Shown here in pieces: positions 36,803 to 44,322 of a stretch of DNA of 64,000 nucleotides. Numbering within the stretch: position 1 is the stretch's first letter; each line of letters begins with the position of its first letter. The stretch is from DATFCK01 sp963728975 (lineage in GTDB: Bacteria; Verrucomicrobiota; Verrucomicrobiia; Chthoniobacterales; UBA10450): positions 1 through 64,000 of the forward strand of contig CAVSMF010000006.1 of assembly GCA_963728975.1 (NCBI GenBank), written 5' to 3'. A program made the translations under genes and the position numbers. The notes beneath the pieces were generated by a model. It had not been told where the DNA came from and ran no database searches. It worked only from the letters and a program-made list of their open reading frames with translations.

Positions 36803-37205
36803 CGTGAATAGGGTCCAGTAATAGCAGGTCCTTCATGTCGTTGTAGCTATCGAGCACCGGCTTTTCGAATGGACGCAGGTTAGTCCCATTGGCCCGATGA
36901 CCCTCTTCCGAGGGCTGCGACTGAAGACCACGCACCTCGACGATCAGACGCTCGGCCAAAAGTTTTGTGACAAACTCGCCCAGCGCAGCTTCGATCTCGG
37001 ACACGTTTCCCGAATAAGTCTCAACCGCCGTTTTCAAGAGGTCCTCCCTGCTGACCCCATTTTCAAACAATGGCCAAACATCAGCCCCGACCCGTTGCAT
37101 ACTGTAATAGATGCCGGTTTGGAGATTGGCGATTACAACTTCACCCTCGATGTTTTCGCTGATGACCTGAGGCGTGTTAATTCGGTAAACTGTCGCTGTA
37201 TGCAT
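36759..37205 (-). CDS. PqqD-like (RiPP recognition element) protein with a leader-like C-terminal tail
   Basis: A 148-residue protein; start at ATG 37203-37205 (MHTATVYRIN). Residues about 8-95 are a PqqD-type winged-helix domain (VISENIEGEVVIANLQTGIYYSMQRVGADVWPLFENG...LAERLIVEV). PqqD domains bind leader peptides of ribosomal peptide products. Residues 113-148 form a separate tail (FEKPVLDSYNDMKDLLLLD region, then PIHDVDETGWP and a Lys/Pro end). Its F-x-x-P-x-L start resembles the Y-x-x-P-x-L recognition motif of lasso-peptide leaders. First gene of the minus-strand operon. Self-contained recognition domain plus substrate-like tail is my inference. Confidence 0.85.
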   Translation of the reverse strand: MHTATVYRINTPQVISENIEGEVVIANLQTGIYYSMQRVGADVWPLFENGVSREDLLKTAVETYSGNVSEIEAALGEFVTKLLAERLIVEVRGLQSQPSEEGHRANGTNLRPFEKPVLDSYNDMKDLLLLDPIHDVDETGWPAPKPKQ

Positions 37206-37253
37206 CCCTTTGTTCCTACTGTAGAGCCCGCAAGTGTAACGAGCCCGTGGCAA

Positions 37254-37621
37254 TAAAAGCCATTACGGCCAAAGTTTTTAGGTTAACAAACAAACGACGG
37301 TTTGGTCAATTCAGTTCTTCAACCGGTGGTGTCGTAAGTCCGATTCAAATTAGGACATTACCCTTCGCCCCGGCCGAGCCGGGAAGCTGCGGCTCAGGTG
37401 GAGCGGGTCCAATTCTTAAACAAATCCGGCGCAGTTGCGACCAGATGTCGGCATCGACGCCAGGAAGCAACTCGATGGGTTGTAATACCGGGCGCGCTTA
37501 CCCCCGGGCGGATGCAAAGAGGCCGCAACAGAAGAAAGCGAACTGATCGGGTTGGAACGCGGGCTCTGGCCCGATTTCACTTTCTGCTTTAACCTTTCTA
37601 CCTTCTATTTTCCTGGATCGC
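37254..37621. other. Non-coding stretch between the PqqD operon and tRNA-Leu
   Basis: About 370 bases. No open frame with family-like content on either strand and no strong hairpin was seen. It must contain the promoter of the PqqD operon (leftward) and that of tRNA-Leu (rightward). I checked for a short precursor-peptide gene in front of the PqqD-like gene and found none that I can support. Confidence 0.5.
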
Positions 37622-37708
37622 GCCGATGTGGCGAAATGGCAGACGCAACGGACTTAAAATCCGTTGGGGTATTAAAGCCCCGTGCCGGTTCGAGTCCGGC
37701 CATCGGCA
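37622..37708 (+). tRNA. tRNA-Leu (anticodon UAA)
   Basis: An 87-base class II tRNA. Acceptor stem GCCGATG pairs with CATCGGC, discriminator A at 37708. Anticodon stem ACGGA/TCCGT encloses loop CTTAAAA, so the anticodon is TAA (UAA), decoding UUA/UUG. A long variable arm (TGGGGTATTAAAGCCCC) and a T-arm with GGTTCGAGTCC follow. The 3' CCA is not encoded. Confidence 0.97.
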
Positions 37709-37846
37709 GCTCTTTGAGGGGCGATCTGGACCAATTGGGCGGACTCTGGTTGGGCGCTGCACGCCAGGATGGGTTTGTTTTGTTGATTGGGAGCGGCGGC
37801 TTCCGGGCCGCCGAGGTTACCGGGTGAGATGCTGGGCGACTAGGAA

Positions 37847-37971
37847 GCCTCCCAGTGAGTGCTTGTGGATGGATTTTTCGCCTTGGGCGATAGTGGGAAT
37901 CACCCTTTTTGTCGTTTCAATCGAGGCAAAATGTGTATCATCGGGGCCAGTTGAGAACCTCACTGGGAGGC
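37847..37971. promoter_or_regulatory. Widely spaced 13-base inverted repeat upstream of the GH57-like gene
   Basis: GCCTCCCAGTGAG at 37847-37859 and its exact complement CTCACTGGGAGGC at 37959-37971, 99 bases apart. The right arm ends 18 bases before the probable ATG at 37990. It could fold the mRNA leader and mask the start region, serve as a regulator site, or be the remnant of a small repeat element. No other feature seen in the gap from 37709 to 37989. Confidence 0.45.
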
Positions 37972-37989
37972 CTTTCCGCCTCCTTCGTA

Positions 37990-40900
37990 ATGCCAAGAAG
38001 AAACGCAACGTATTCCAGATGCGGTCTATTTGTCGCCGGCGTTCTGGCTTTGCTACCGCTGTCAGTACCTGGGGCAGAATAGCGGTGTGCACACCTCGTT
38101 TCTATGGCATCTGCATCAGCCGATCTATTGGCCGGACAAACGCGCTTATGACGATCATTATGAAAATGCCTGGGACACGATTCAGGCCCAAAACGAAAAC
38201 GGCGGACGCTCCGAACCCAATGAAAGTCTCGCCCCCGTCTTTTCACTCGCGGATCGCGTCAACGCCTATCAGCAAAGACCGCACGACAGCCTGATCGGGA
38301 TCGGGTCGTATACGAACTCCGGCGTGCAGCTAAACATGTCGGGCGCTTTGATGGAAAATGTGCAGAGCCTCGCCGCCGCCGGACAGTTTGGTTATTCGGG
38401 GACCTGGTATCTATCGAACCGGGAGGCGCGGGGTTGGACCACCACCGGCGGCAAGCCGCGGATGGATCTGGTCAACTTCACTTATCATCACGCCATGGCT
38501 CCGCTTTTGAGCGACGCGACTTTGTTAATGGAACTGCAAATTCATCACCGCCAGATGGAGATCTTTTGGGGAACGGATCCTCCGGTGTCGCGTGGCTATT
38601 TTCCGACCGAGAACTGTTTTTCCGAGAGAATGATCCCGGTCCTCAAACAACTCGGGATTGCCTGGGCGATCGTGGCTAATAATCATCTGGCCCGGAGTTG
38701 TCCCGATATGCCGCTCGCGGTTGGTTCCGGGGGTGAAATGTGCGACATCCCTAACCGGGCCGACCAACTGAATCCGGCTCAGGGTTCCGGCAACTACCAG
38801 CGATTGACAATTGATCGCGGCTGTTCGCCTACGGCGGCGATGCCTTTTAGTTATCAGGTTCACACGGCCCGCTATGTGGATCCGGCAACCGGCGCGGCCT
38901 CGACGCTTACGGTTGTCCCGGCGGACCAGGCAATGGGTTGGAAAGACAGCTACAGTGGGTGGGACCTGGGATTGATTGGACCGATTGCCGCACGAAATAA
39001 CGCTGCCAAACCGGCCCTCGTGCTTCTCGCTCATGATGGCGACAATGCCTGGAGCGGAGGCTATTCTTATTATCACGAATGGATCCCGCAGTTTGCCTCG
39101 GCGGCCAGCGGCAATGGGTATGAGCTGACCACGGTGGAGCAATTTCTGCAGGACTGGCCGGCCGACCCGAATGACATTGTGCACGTCGAAGACGGTGGTT
39201 GGGTCTATGCCGACAGCGACTTTGGATCGCCCAGTTTCATCAACTGGAACTGGCCGCCGACCTACTCGGCCCAGAACGGAGGCATCGTGGTCGATCCAAG
39301 TGTTGGCACCACGATAAAAGGAGATTTTTGGAGAACAGTTGTCGCGACGGAGAACCGCCTTCGGACAGCGCAACAGATTACGGGGGTCACGCCGCGGACC
39401 GATCAGGTTCGCGACCCGGGCAGCTATTCCACTGCTCCGAACAACGTGGAACTGGCCTGGCATTATTATTTGGGCGGATTGGATAGCGGTTTTCTTTACT
39501 ACGGTGTTGCCGATCAGATTAAGCGATGCGTGATCGCGCAAAATAATGTGAGCCGCGAAATCGATGGGATGCTCAACAATCTCGATCAGGACACCACCGG
39601 CCCAACCGTTTTCCTGCCCCAGCGGCATCCCTGGAACCCGGGCGGCCAAAATTTCGGGGTCCAGTACGGATATCAATTGTTCACACCGTCGAACACGGAC
39701 TTTTGGATCTGGACTTATGCCTACGATGCATCGGGTGTCGGGAGCGTCGTCCTCAAATATCGATCCAACGGCAATACCGGCGCTCCCGTAAGCGATCAAT
39801 TCAAGACCTACGCCGGCGGCGCCGCTACCGGACAGTGGCAGACGATCACAATGACCAAGCGTTCAGTGCAGAGCCTGATTAACCCCGCTCCGCGATATTA
39901 TGCAGACTATTATTACGCAAAAGTGACCGGGTTATCTGACACTTACGTCGACTACTATGTCGCGGCGACGGATCAGAAAGGGAATACCTACAATTCGCCT
40001 ATCCAGCACGTCTACGTCTCGCCGGGGCCAAATTCGAGTCCCACGCCTACGCCTACGCCCACGCCTACCGCTACTCCGACTCCGACTCCGAGCCCGTCAC
40101 CTACTCCTGGTGGCACCCCGGTTCCATTCAGCGTCGACGGTCAAACGGACGCCGCCGGCTACCTTCAATATGGCAGTGACATGTTTGTTTATGCGGCGGT
40201 TCGCGGGAGCATTCTCTATGTTTCAACCTGGTCCCCGGGAAGCAGCAACGGACCTAACGATCATTTCATCTTTGTAACGGATCAGCTCCTCGGATCTGCT
40301 TCGGCGCCCGCGCCCTGGGCCAAAGCTGGCAGTGTCGCGACACCGGGGAACAAGCCGTTTATTGGCGGCGAGAGTGCCGGCAACTACGTCGGCTGGTTCA
40401 ATGCCCCGCTCTCTTCTCAGGTCGCGAAATCGGCCAACAGCGGCGGACAAATGGAGGGAACGATTGATTTGGCGGCGGCGTTCGGCTCGATCCCGGAAAC
40501 GATCTATGTCGCCGCGGCGGCTTACCAAACGGCGGATGGCGGTATCCTGGCGTCGCAGGGTCCGGGCGGAAACGCCGACGGAGACATCGATCCTTCTGAA
40601 TTCATGCCGTTGTCGATTTCTGCTATCCGGGACGACAATGCCGATGGCAAATACGACCGGCTCGATCCGGCGATCGGCTTCGTGATTGCGCAAATTTCGA
40701 GAGAGAACGGCATCACCACCATCCAGTGGAATTCCGTTCCGGGAAAAACTTATCAGCTCGAAAGTTGCGATCAGCTGGGGGCGCCATGGGTCCCGTTAGG
40801 CAACCCCAGGACGGCCGGTTTGGGAGAGCTCACGCTTTCGACACAGGATTCCGGGTCGGCTCCGCCTCGTTTTTATCGCGTGGTGTTGGTGAATCCATGA
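37990..40900 (+). CDS. Secreted GH57-like glycoside hydrolase with PT-rich linker, one frameshift
   Basis: About 969 residues when repaired. ATG 37990 opens a signal peptide (CGLFVAGVLALLPLSVPG); a four-G run at 38071-38074 then shifts the frame, and removing one G joins it to GQNSGVHTSFLWHLHQPIYWP. HLHQP is motif 1 of GH57. The nucleophile-like Glu lies in RGYFPTENCFSERMIPVL and the acid-like Asp region in LVLLAHDGDNAWSGG. A Pro/Thr linker (40039-40110) leads to a beta-rich domain and a C-terminal segment (TIQWNSVPGKTYQLESCDQLG) common in secreted Verrucomicrobia proteins. GH57 enzymes act on alpha-glucans; the substrate is inferred only. Confidence 0.88.
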
Positions 40901-40904
40901 TGTT

Positions 40905-41075
40905 TCCGAGACCGGATTTACAAGATTAAACTGGATTCTTGGAGAAAGAGGTGGAGGGCGGAGCTCCCGCGACTTCGCATCGATCCGAGAAACTGAACGT
41001 CTCAGGAAATCCAACGGGTTCTGTTCGTTGCCTATTTGATAAATCCCATTAATCCTGTTCAGATTTCGACTGGAG
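40905..41075. repeat. Degenerate relative of the ACAGGATT inverted-repeat element
   Basis: The left side reads GGATTTACAAGATTAAACTGG and the right side AATCCCATTAATCCTGTTCAG: decayed inverted ACAGGATT-type 9-mers. The middle has GGAGGGCGGAGCTCCCGCGA, a segment also present in the element at 41678-41911. No gene inside. It lies between the GH57-like and FMN reductase genes. Confidence 0.5.
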
Positions 41076-41090
41076 CGATAGAAGCTGGGA

Positions 41091-41681
41091 ATGACATCCA
41101 CGATCGAGCGGCCGCTATTTATTCCAGTGCTCTTAGGGACTGTCCGGCAGGGGCGGGAGAGCGAGAAGGCGGCCCGCCTGGTGTTTGAGCAAACTGCCAA
41201 TCGTCCGGGTGTCGAAACGGAGCTTATCGATCTCCGCAATCTGCCGATGCGGCTGGATCAGGCGGGCGAACAGATGAAGGACCCGGGCTTTTCGGCCCTG
41301 GTCGAGCGTTGCGACGGTTTGATCATTGTCACCCCGGAATACAATCACAGTTTTCCAGGATTGCTGAAACACGCCTTGGACATGAATCTGAAGGAATACA
41401 TTCACAAGGCGGTGGGAGTTTGCGGCGTCTCGGCCGGGGCGTTTGGAGGCACCCGGGTGATCGAACAACTTTTACCGGTGCTGCGCGAACTGGGACTGGT
41501 CGCGATTTTCGAAGACGTGAATTTCGCGAAAATCGGCACCTTGTTCGACGAACGCGGCAACCTGCTCGACGAAGCTTTCATTCGCCGGATCAACAAGTTT
41601 CTGGATGAACTGATCTGGATGGCGCGAGTGCTGCGTTACGGCCGCGAAAACATCCAAGCAATTTGGGAGACTGGTAACTAG
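41091..41681 (+). CDS. NADPH-dependent FMN reductase-family flavoprotein
   Basis: A 196-residue flavodoxin-fold protein. The flavin phosphate loop is LLGTVRQGRESEKAA (T/S-x-R-x-x-R/S-x-x type), VTPEYNHSFPGLLKHALD is the family hallmark, and GAFGGTRVIEQLLPVLRELG follows. Members reduce FMN, quinones or azo compounds with NAD(P)H; the natural substrate is unresolved. The TAG stop (41679-41681) is supplied by the CTAG terminus of the repeat element that begins at 41678, so the native C-terminus may have been altered. Confidence 0.9.
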   Translation: MTSTIERPLFIPVLLGTVRQGRESEKAARLVFEQTANRPGVETELIDLRNLPMRLDQAGEQMKDPGFSALVERCDGLIIVTPEYNHSFPGLLKHALDMNLKEYIHKAVGVCGVSAGAFGGTRVIEQLLPVLRELGLVAIFEDVNFAKIGTLFDERGNLLDEAFIRRINKFLDELIWMARVLRYGRENIQAIWETGN

Positions 41682-41911
41682 ACAGGATTGAAACGATTTT
41701 TTTGGGGAGGAAACCAGACAGGATTGACAGGATTAACAGGATTTTGGGTGGAGGTTTGTTCCTGGCTCCGATCCCGGAAACGGAGGGGGGAGCTCCTGCG
41801 AAGCCGATTCAGCGTGCGGGCTCGCGGGAGCTCGCCCCTCCATTGGCGTGAAACGGATTGAACACAATATTCTTCATCCCTAATCCAGTAAATCCTGTTA
41901 ATCCTGTCTAG
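41678..41911. mobile_element. ORF-less inverted-repeat element (MITE-like), ACAGGATT family
   Basis: A 234-bp element beginning CTAGACAGGATT and ending with the complement AATCCTGTCTAG. A second run of three ACAGGATT-type 9-mers lies inside at about 41716-41742, and the right end carries three 9-mers in the opposite orientation. The middle contains a GC-rich palindrome (GGAGGGG...GAGCTCC against GGAGCTC...CCCCTCC). It has no gene. It shares its termini with the GxxExxY element at 46970-47432, so it could be moved in trans by that family. It supplies the stop of the upstream flavoprotein and ends eight bases before the next gene. Confidence 0.7.
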
Positions 41912-41918
41912 AAAACAA

Positions 41919-42302
41919 ATGAAGGATTCATTGGCGGCCCGGATGGCACGGCTTGGGGTTCGGGACGCCGATCTTGAAGAAACATTTGCCCGTTCCGGAG
42001 GTCCGGGGGGCCAAAATGTAAACAAGGTGGCCACCGCGGTTACTCTTCGGCATTCTCCGACCGGCATCAGCGTAACCGTTCAAGATTCCCGGTCGCAGGC
42101 TGTGAACCGGAAACTGGCCCGGGAGCGGTTGCTGAATGCGATTGAAAAAGCAGAGCGAAGCCGGCGGGCGGCGGAGAGGACGGCAAAAGAGAAAAAACGA
42201 CGGCAAAAGAGGTCCCGGCCGCGGAGATTGAAGGAAAGGATCTTGCGATCCAAACGAAAACGGGGGGAGCTAAAGCAACAACGTGCAAAGATCGAATTGT
42301 AG
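41919..42302 (+). CDS. Release-factor-like GGQ domain protein
   Basis: A 127-residue protein with the class I release factor catalytic motif in FARSGGPGGQNVNKVATAV, where GGQ triggers peptidyl-tRNA hydrolysis, followed by a GI-V-Q-D-S-RSQ strand-turn (QDSRSQAVNRKLARERLL) and a strongly basic C-terminal tail (KKRRQKRSRPRRLKERILRSKRKRGELK region) as in ribosome-rescue factors such as ArfB. The tail could thread into an empty mRNA channel. It lacks codon-recognition domains. The ATG lies only eight bases after the inverted-repeat element. Confidence 0.88.
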   Translation: MKDSLAARMARLGVRDADLEETFARSGGPGGQNVNKVATAVTLRHSPTGISVTVQDSRSQAVNRKLARERLLNAIEKAERSRRAAERTAKEKKRRQKRSRPRRLKERILRSKRKRGELKQQRAKIEL

Positions 42303-42442
42303 GAATGGTGGGATCGATATCCTGCCGCCCCAGGGGAGATCGCTGGCAACTAACGACTATACGGTAACTGCCGGCTGGCGGAGAATTTTCGGCAGCAGAT
42401 TCGGTTTAACCGTACAACACGCTTGTGTGATCCCCCAGCATG

Positions 42443-42477
42443 CTGCGGGATTCTTCGCTTCGCTCAGAATGACAGGG
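42443..42477. repeat. GTCATCCCGAGC-family single arm
   Basis: Reads CTGCGGGATTCTTCGCTTCG then CTCAGAATGACAG, matching the right arm of the full palindrome at 19589-19680. It lies in the about 250-base gap before the second Gfo/Idh/MocA gene, where no gene is seen. Confidence 0.65.
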
Positions 42478-42554
42478 CAAGCAGCAAGAACAGCGGTTTT
42501 GTGGCGCTGTATTTTTGCTACTGAAACACCCGGCTCGGACTGCTCGATTCACGA

Positions 42555-43610
42555 GTGAAAAAGCTCAATCTCGGAATTATCGGGACCGGTTGGCCGGGCC
42601 AGATGCACGCCAACGCGATTCGATCAGGTAACCTGGCCAATCTGTATGCCTGCGCCGATCTGGATGAGACACGGCGAAGGGAATTCGAAAAGGCCTATCA
42701 ACCGAAGAAGTGCTTCACGGATTATCACGAGCTTCTCCAGGAACCGGCGGTGGATGCCGCGATCATTTGTCTCCCTAATTTTCTGCATTTTCCGGCGTCG
42801 TTAACCGCGTTGGAGGCGGGGAAACATGTGTTGTGCGAAAAGCCACCGACCTTGAATGCGTCGGAAATGAAAGTGCTGCGCGAGGAAAGCCGGAAGCGGA
42901 ATCTGCTTTATTATTTCAGCCGGCAATCCCGCTTTACCCCGGCCATGCGGGCCGCCAAAAAGGCGATCGAGGCTGGCCGGCTGGGGAAGATCTATCATGC
43001 CCAGGCGACGTTCATCCGTTCGCGCGGCATCCCGGTCGGGCTGGGGAATTGGTTTACGGAAAAGAAACGCTCGGGCGGCGGAGCTTTGATCGACATTGGG
43101 ATTCACGCCCTGGATGCGGTCTGGTATTTGATGGGGACGCCGCGTCCGGTCTCGATTAGCGCCCAGGTGTTCCAAAACTTTGCTCACCTGGCCAAAGTGC
43201 CGGTGTTCGACGTGGAGGATTCCGCTTATGCGTTTATTCGTTTCGATAACGGCGCGGTGGTGCAGTTGGAGACTTCATGGGCCGGTAACCTGACCGACGA
43301 TATTCCGCCCCGGAAATATTTCGGCCAGGAACTGATCAACTCGATCCTTTACGGCACCAAAGGGTCCGTCCGGCTCAAACCGCTCACTCTGTTTGAAGAC
43401 CGGAATGGCGCGCTGACAACGGTGCCGCTTGAGGCGGAGGGGACCGAGCCGGATGGGTTTTCTCTTCAGCTCCGGAATTTTCTGGAGGCGTTAACGGGGA
43501 AAGCCGAGCCGGTAAATAACGTCGATCAGGCGGTGGAATTGATGGAAATGATCGATGGAATATACGCTTCGAGCAGCCTGGGGCGCGAGGTGCCGATAGC
43601 CCGGGTCTAA
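42555..43610 (+). CDS. Gfo/Idh/MocA-family oxidoreductase (cytoplasmic)
   Basis: A 351-residue NAD(P)-dependent oxidoreductase. Rossmann start LNLGIIGTGWPGQMHANAI, DLDE at the end of beta-2, catalytic EKP in HVLCEKPPTLN, and the second domain with GGGALIDIGIHALDAVWYLMG. Start at GTG 42555. Unlike the paralogue at 26805 it has no export signal. The usual role is oxidation or epimerisation of sugars or inositols; the exact substrate is unknown. Confidence 0.92.
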   Translation: MKKLNLGIIGTGWPGQMHANAIRSGNLANLYACADLDETRRREFEKAYQPKKCFTDYHELLQEPAVDAAIICLPNFLHFPASLTALEAGKHVLCEKPPTLNASEMKVLREESRKRNLLYYFSRQSRFTPAMRAAKKAIEAGRLGKIYHAQATFIRSRGIPVGLGNWFTEKKRSGGGALIDIGIHALDAVWYLMGTPRPVSISAQVFQNFAHLAKVPVFDVEDSAYAFIRFDNGAVVQLETSWAGNLTDDIPPRKYFGQELINSILYGTKGSVRLKPLTLFEDRNGALTTVPLEAEGTEPDGFSLQLRNFLEALTGKAEPVNNVDQAVELMEMIDGIYASSSLGREVPIARV

Positions 43611-43660
43611 GGAAAAAATTATTGCTTTTAATACGTCTAGGAAAAGGACTTGCGACGAAT

Positions 43661-43673
43661 CTGTTTTAAACAG
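43661..43673. promoter_or_regulatory. Small dyad just upstream of a lipoprotein gene
   Basis: CTGTTT-T-AAACAG, a 6-base dyad. TTGCGA lies about 10 bases before it and TACTAT directly before the next ATG (43681). If these are the -35 and -10 boxes the spacer is 19 bases and the transcript would start around the ATG, so translation from 43693 would be nearly leaderless. Weak evidence. Confidence 0.25.
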
Positions 43674-43680
43674 CTACTAT

Positions 43681-43869
43681 ATGTCTAAACCTATGAACAA
43701 ACTGATTCTTGGTGTCGTTCTTCCGGTCTTAACCTTGTTTGTGACGGCCTGCACTACGGTGGAAAGGGAAGAGCCCGCCGCCACCACCACGACAACCACT
43801 CATGAAACGGTGACCCGGGTGCCGCCGCCCACTACGACTACCACGACGGTGCATTCCACCGGCGATTGA
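43681..43869 (+). CDS. Small Thr-rich lipoprotein
   Basis: A 62-residue protein with an N-terminal signal (NKLILGVVLPVLTLFVTAC) ending in a lipobox-like F-V-T-A-C, so the Cys is probably lipid-modified. The mature part is only about 37 residues, nearly all Thr, Glu, Pro and Val (TTTTTTHETVTRVPPPTTTTTTV). Low complexity suggests a flexible wall or membrane spacer. Start may be the second ATG (43693). No family recognised; the lipoprotein call rests on the signal alone. Confidence 0.65.
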   Translation: MSKPMNKLILGVVLPVLTLFVTACTTVEREEPAATTTTTTHETVTRVPPPTTTTTTVHSTGD

Positions 43870-43984
43870 TAGAGACGCGACGCAAAAGGCAGGCTTCCAA
43901 TTGGAGAAAGAACGCGCGTTTGGCGTGTCCTTTCTTTGTCTTGCCGGCGAGCGTCCCTTACCTGCCAACTGTGATACAAGACAG

Positions 43985-44245
43985 CAGGTAGGGACGCATC
44001 TTCGAGGCGTCCGGGGTTGGTGGGCCGAACGAGAGTTGGGACGCCTGATTACTAAGGGGGATAACGAGCGCACCCTGCGGGCATCTCGGAGAGATGCCCC
44101 TACCTGGGAGAGATGTCAGGTAGGGACGCATCTCCGAGGCGTCCGGGGTTGATGGGCCGAACGAGAGTTGGGACGCCTGGTTACTAAGGGGGATAACGAG
44201 CGCACCCTGCGGGCATCTCGGAGAGATGCCCCTACCTGGGAGAGC
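43985..44245. repeat. 132-bp tandem duplication of a hairpin-rich element
   Basis: Unit 1 is 43985-44116 and unit 2 starts at 44117; the two differ by only a few bases. Each opens with CAGGTAGGGACGCATC and closes with CCCCTACCTG, so each is itself an inverted repeat. Inside each are hairpins GGACGC-/-GCGTCC (loop TTC or TCC) and GGGCATCTC/GAGATGCCC (loop GGA, TCC on the minus strand), both headed by GTAGG. The array fills the gap between the small lipoprotein and gyrA. No gene seen here. Confidence 0.85.
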
Positions 44246-44254
44246 GCCGTGCTA

Positions 44255-44310
44255 ATGTAGCCACGGCCCTGCGGGCCGTGCGCGCACCTCGCATAGCGAC
44301 GTGGCTACAT
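44255..44310. repeat. Three-stem palindromic element after gyrA
   Basis: Outer arms ATGTAGCCACG and CGTGGCTACAT (11 bp perfect) enclose two hairpins: CACGGCCC/GGGCCGTG (loop TGC) and an ACCTCGC/GCGACGT hairpin (loop ATA, one mismatch). It can fold as a three-way junction. It is a close relative of 51712-51766. It lies 13 bases downstream of the gyrA stop. Confidence 0.75.
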
Positions 44311-44322
44311 CCCGAGACCGGA

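Noticed and set aside
31999..37205. Classical lasso-peptide cluster
   Set aside because: No asparagine-synthetase-like cyclase, transglutaminase-like peptidase or separate precursor gene was found.
38525..39799. 424-codon open frame antisense to the GH57-like gene
   Set aside because: Shadow; plus strand shows HLHQP and other GH57 motifs.
41678..42067. Minus-strand open frame ending in NPVNPV-type residues
   Set aside because: It is read through the ORF-less inverted-repeat element and antisense to the GGQ protein.
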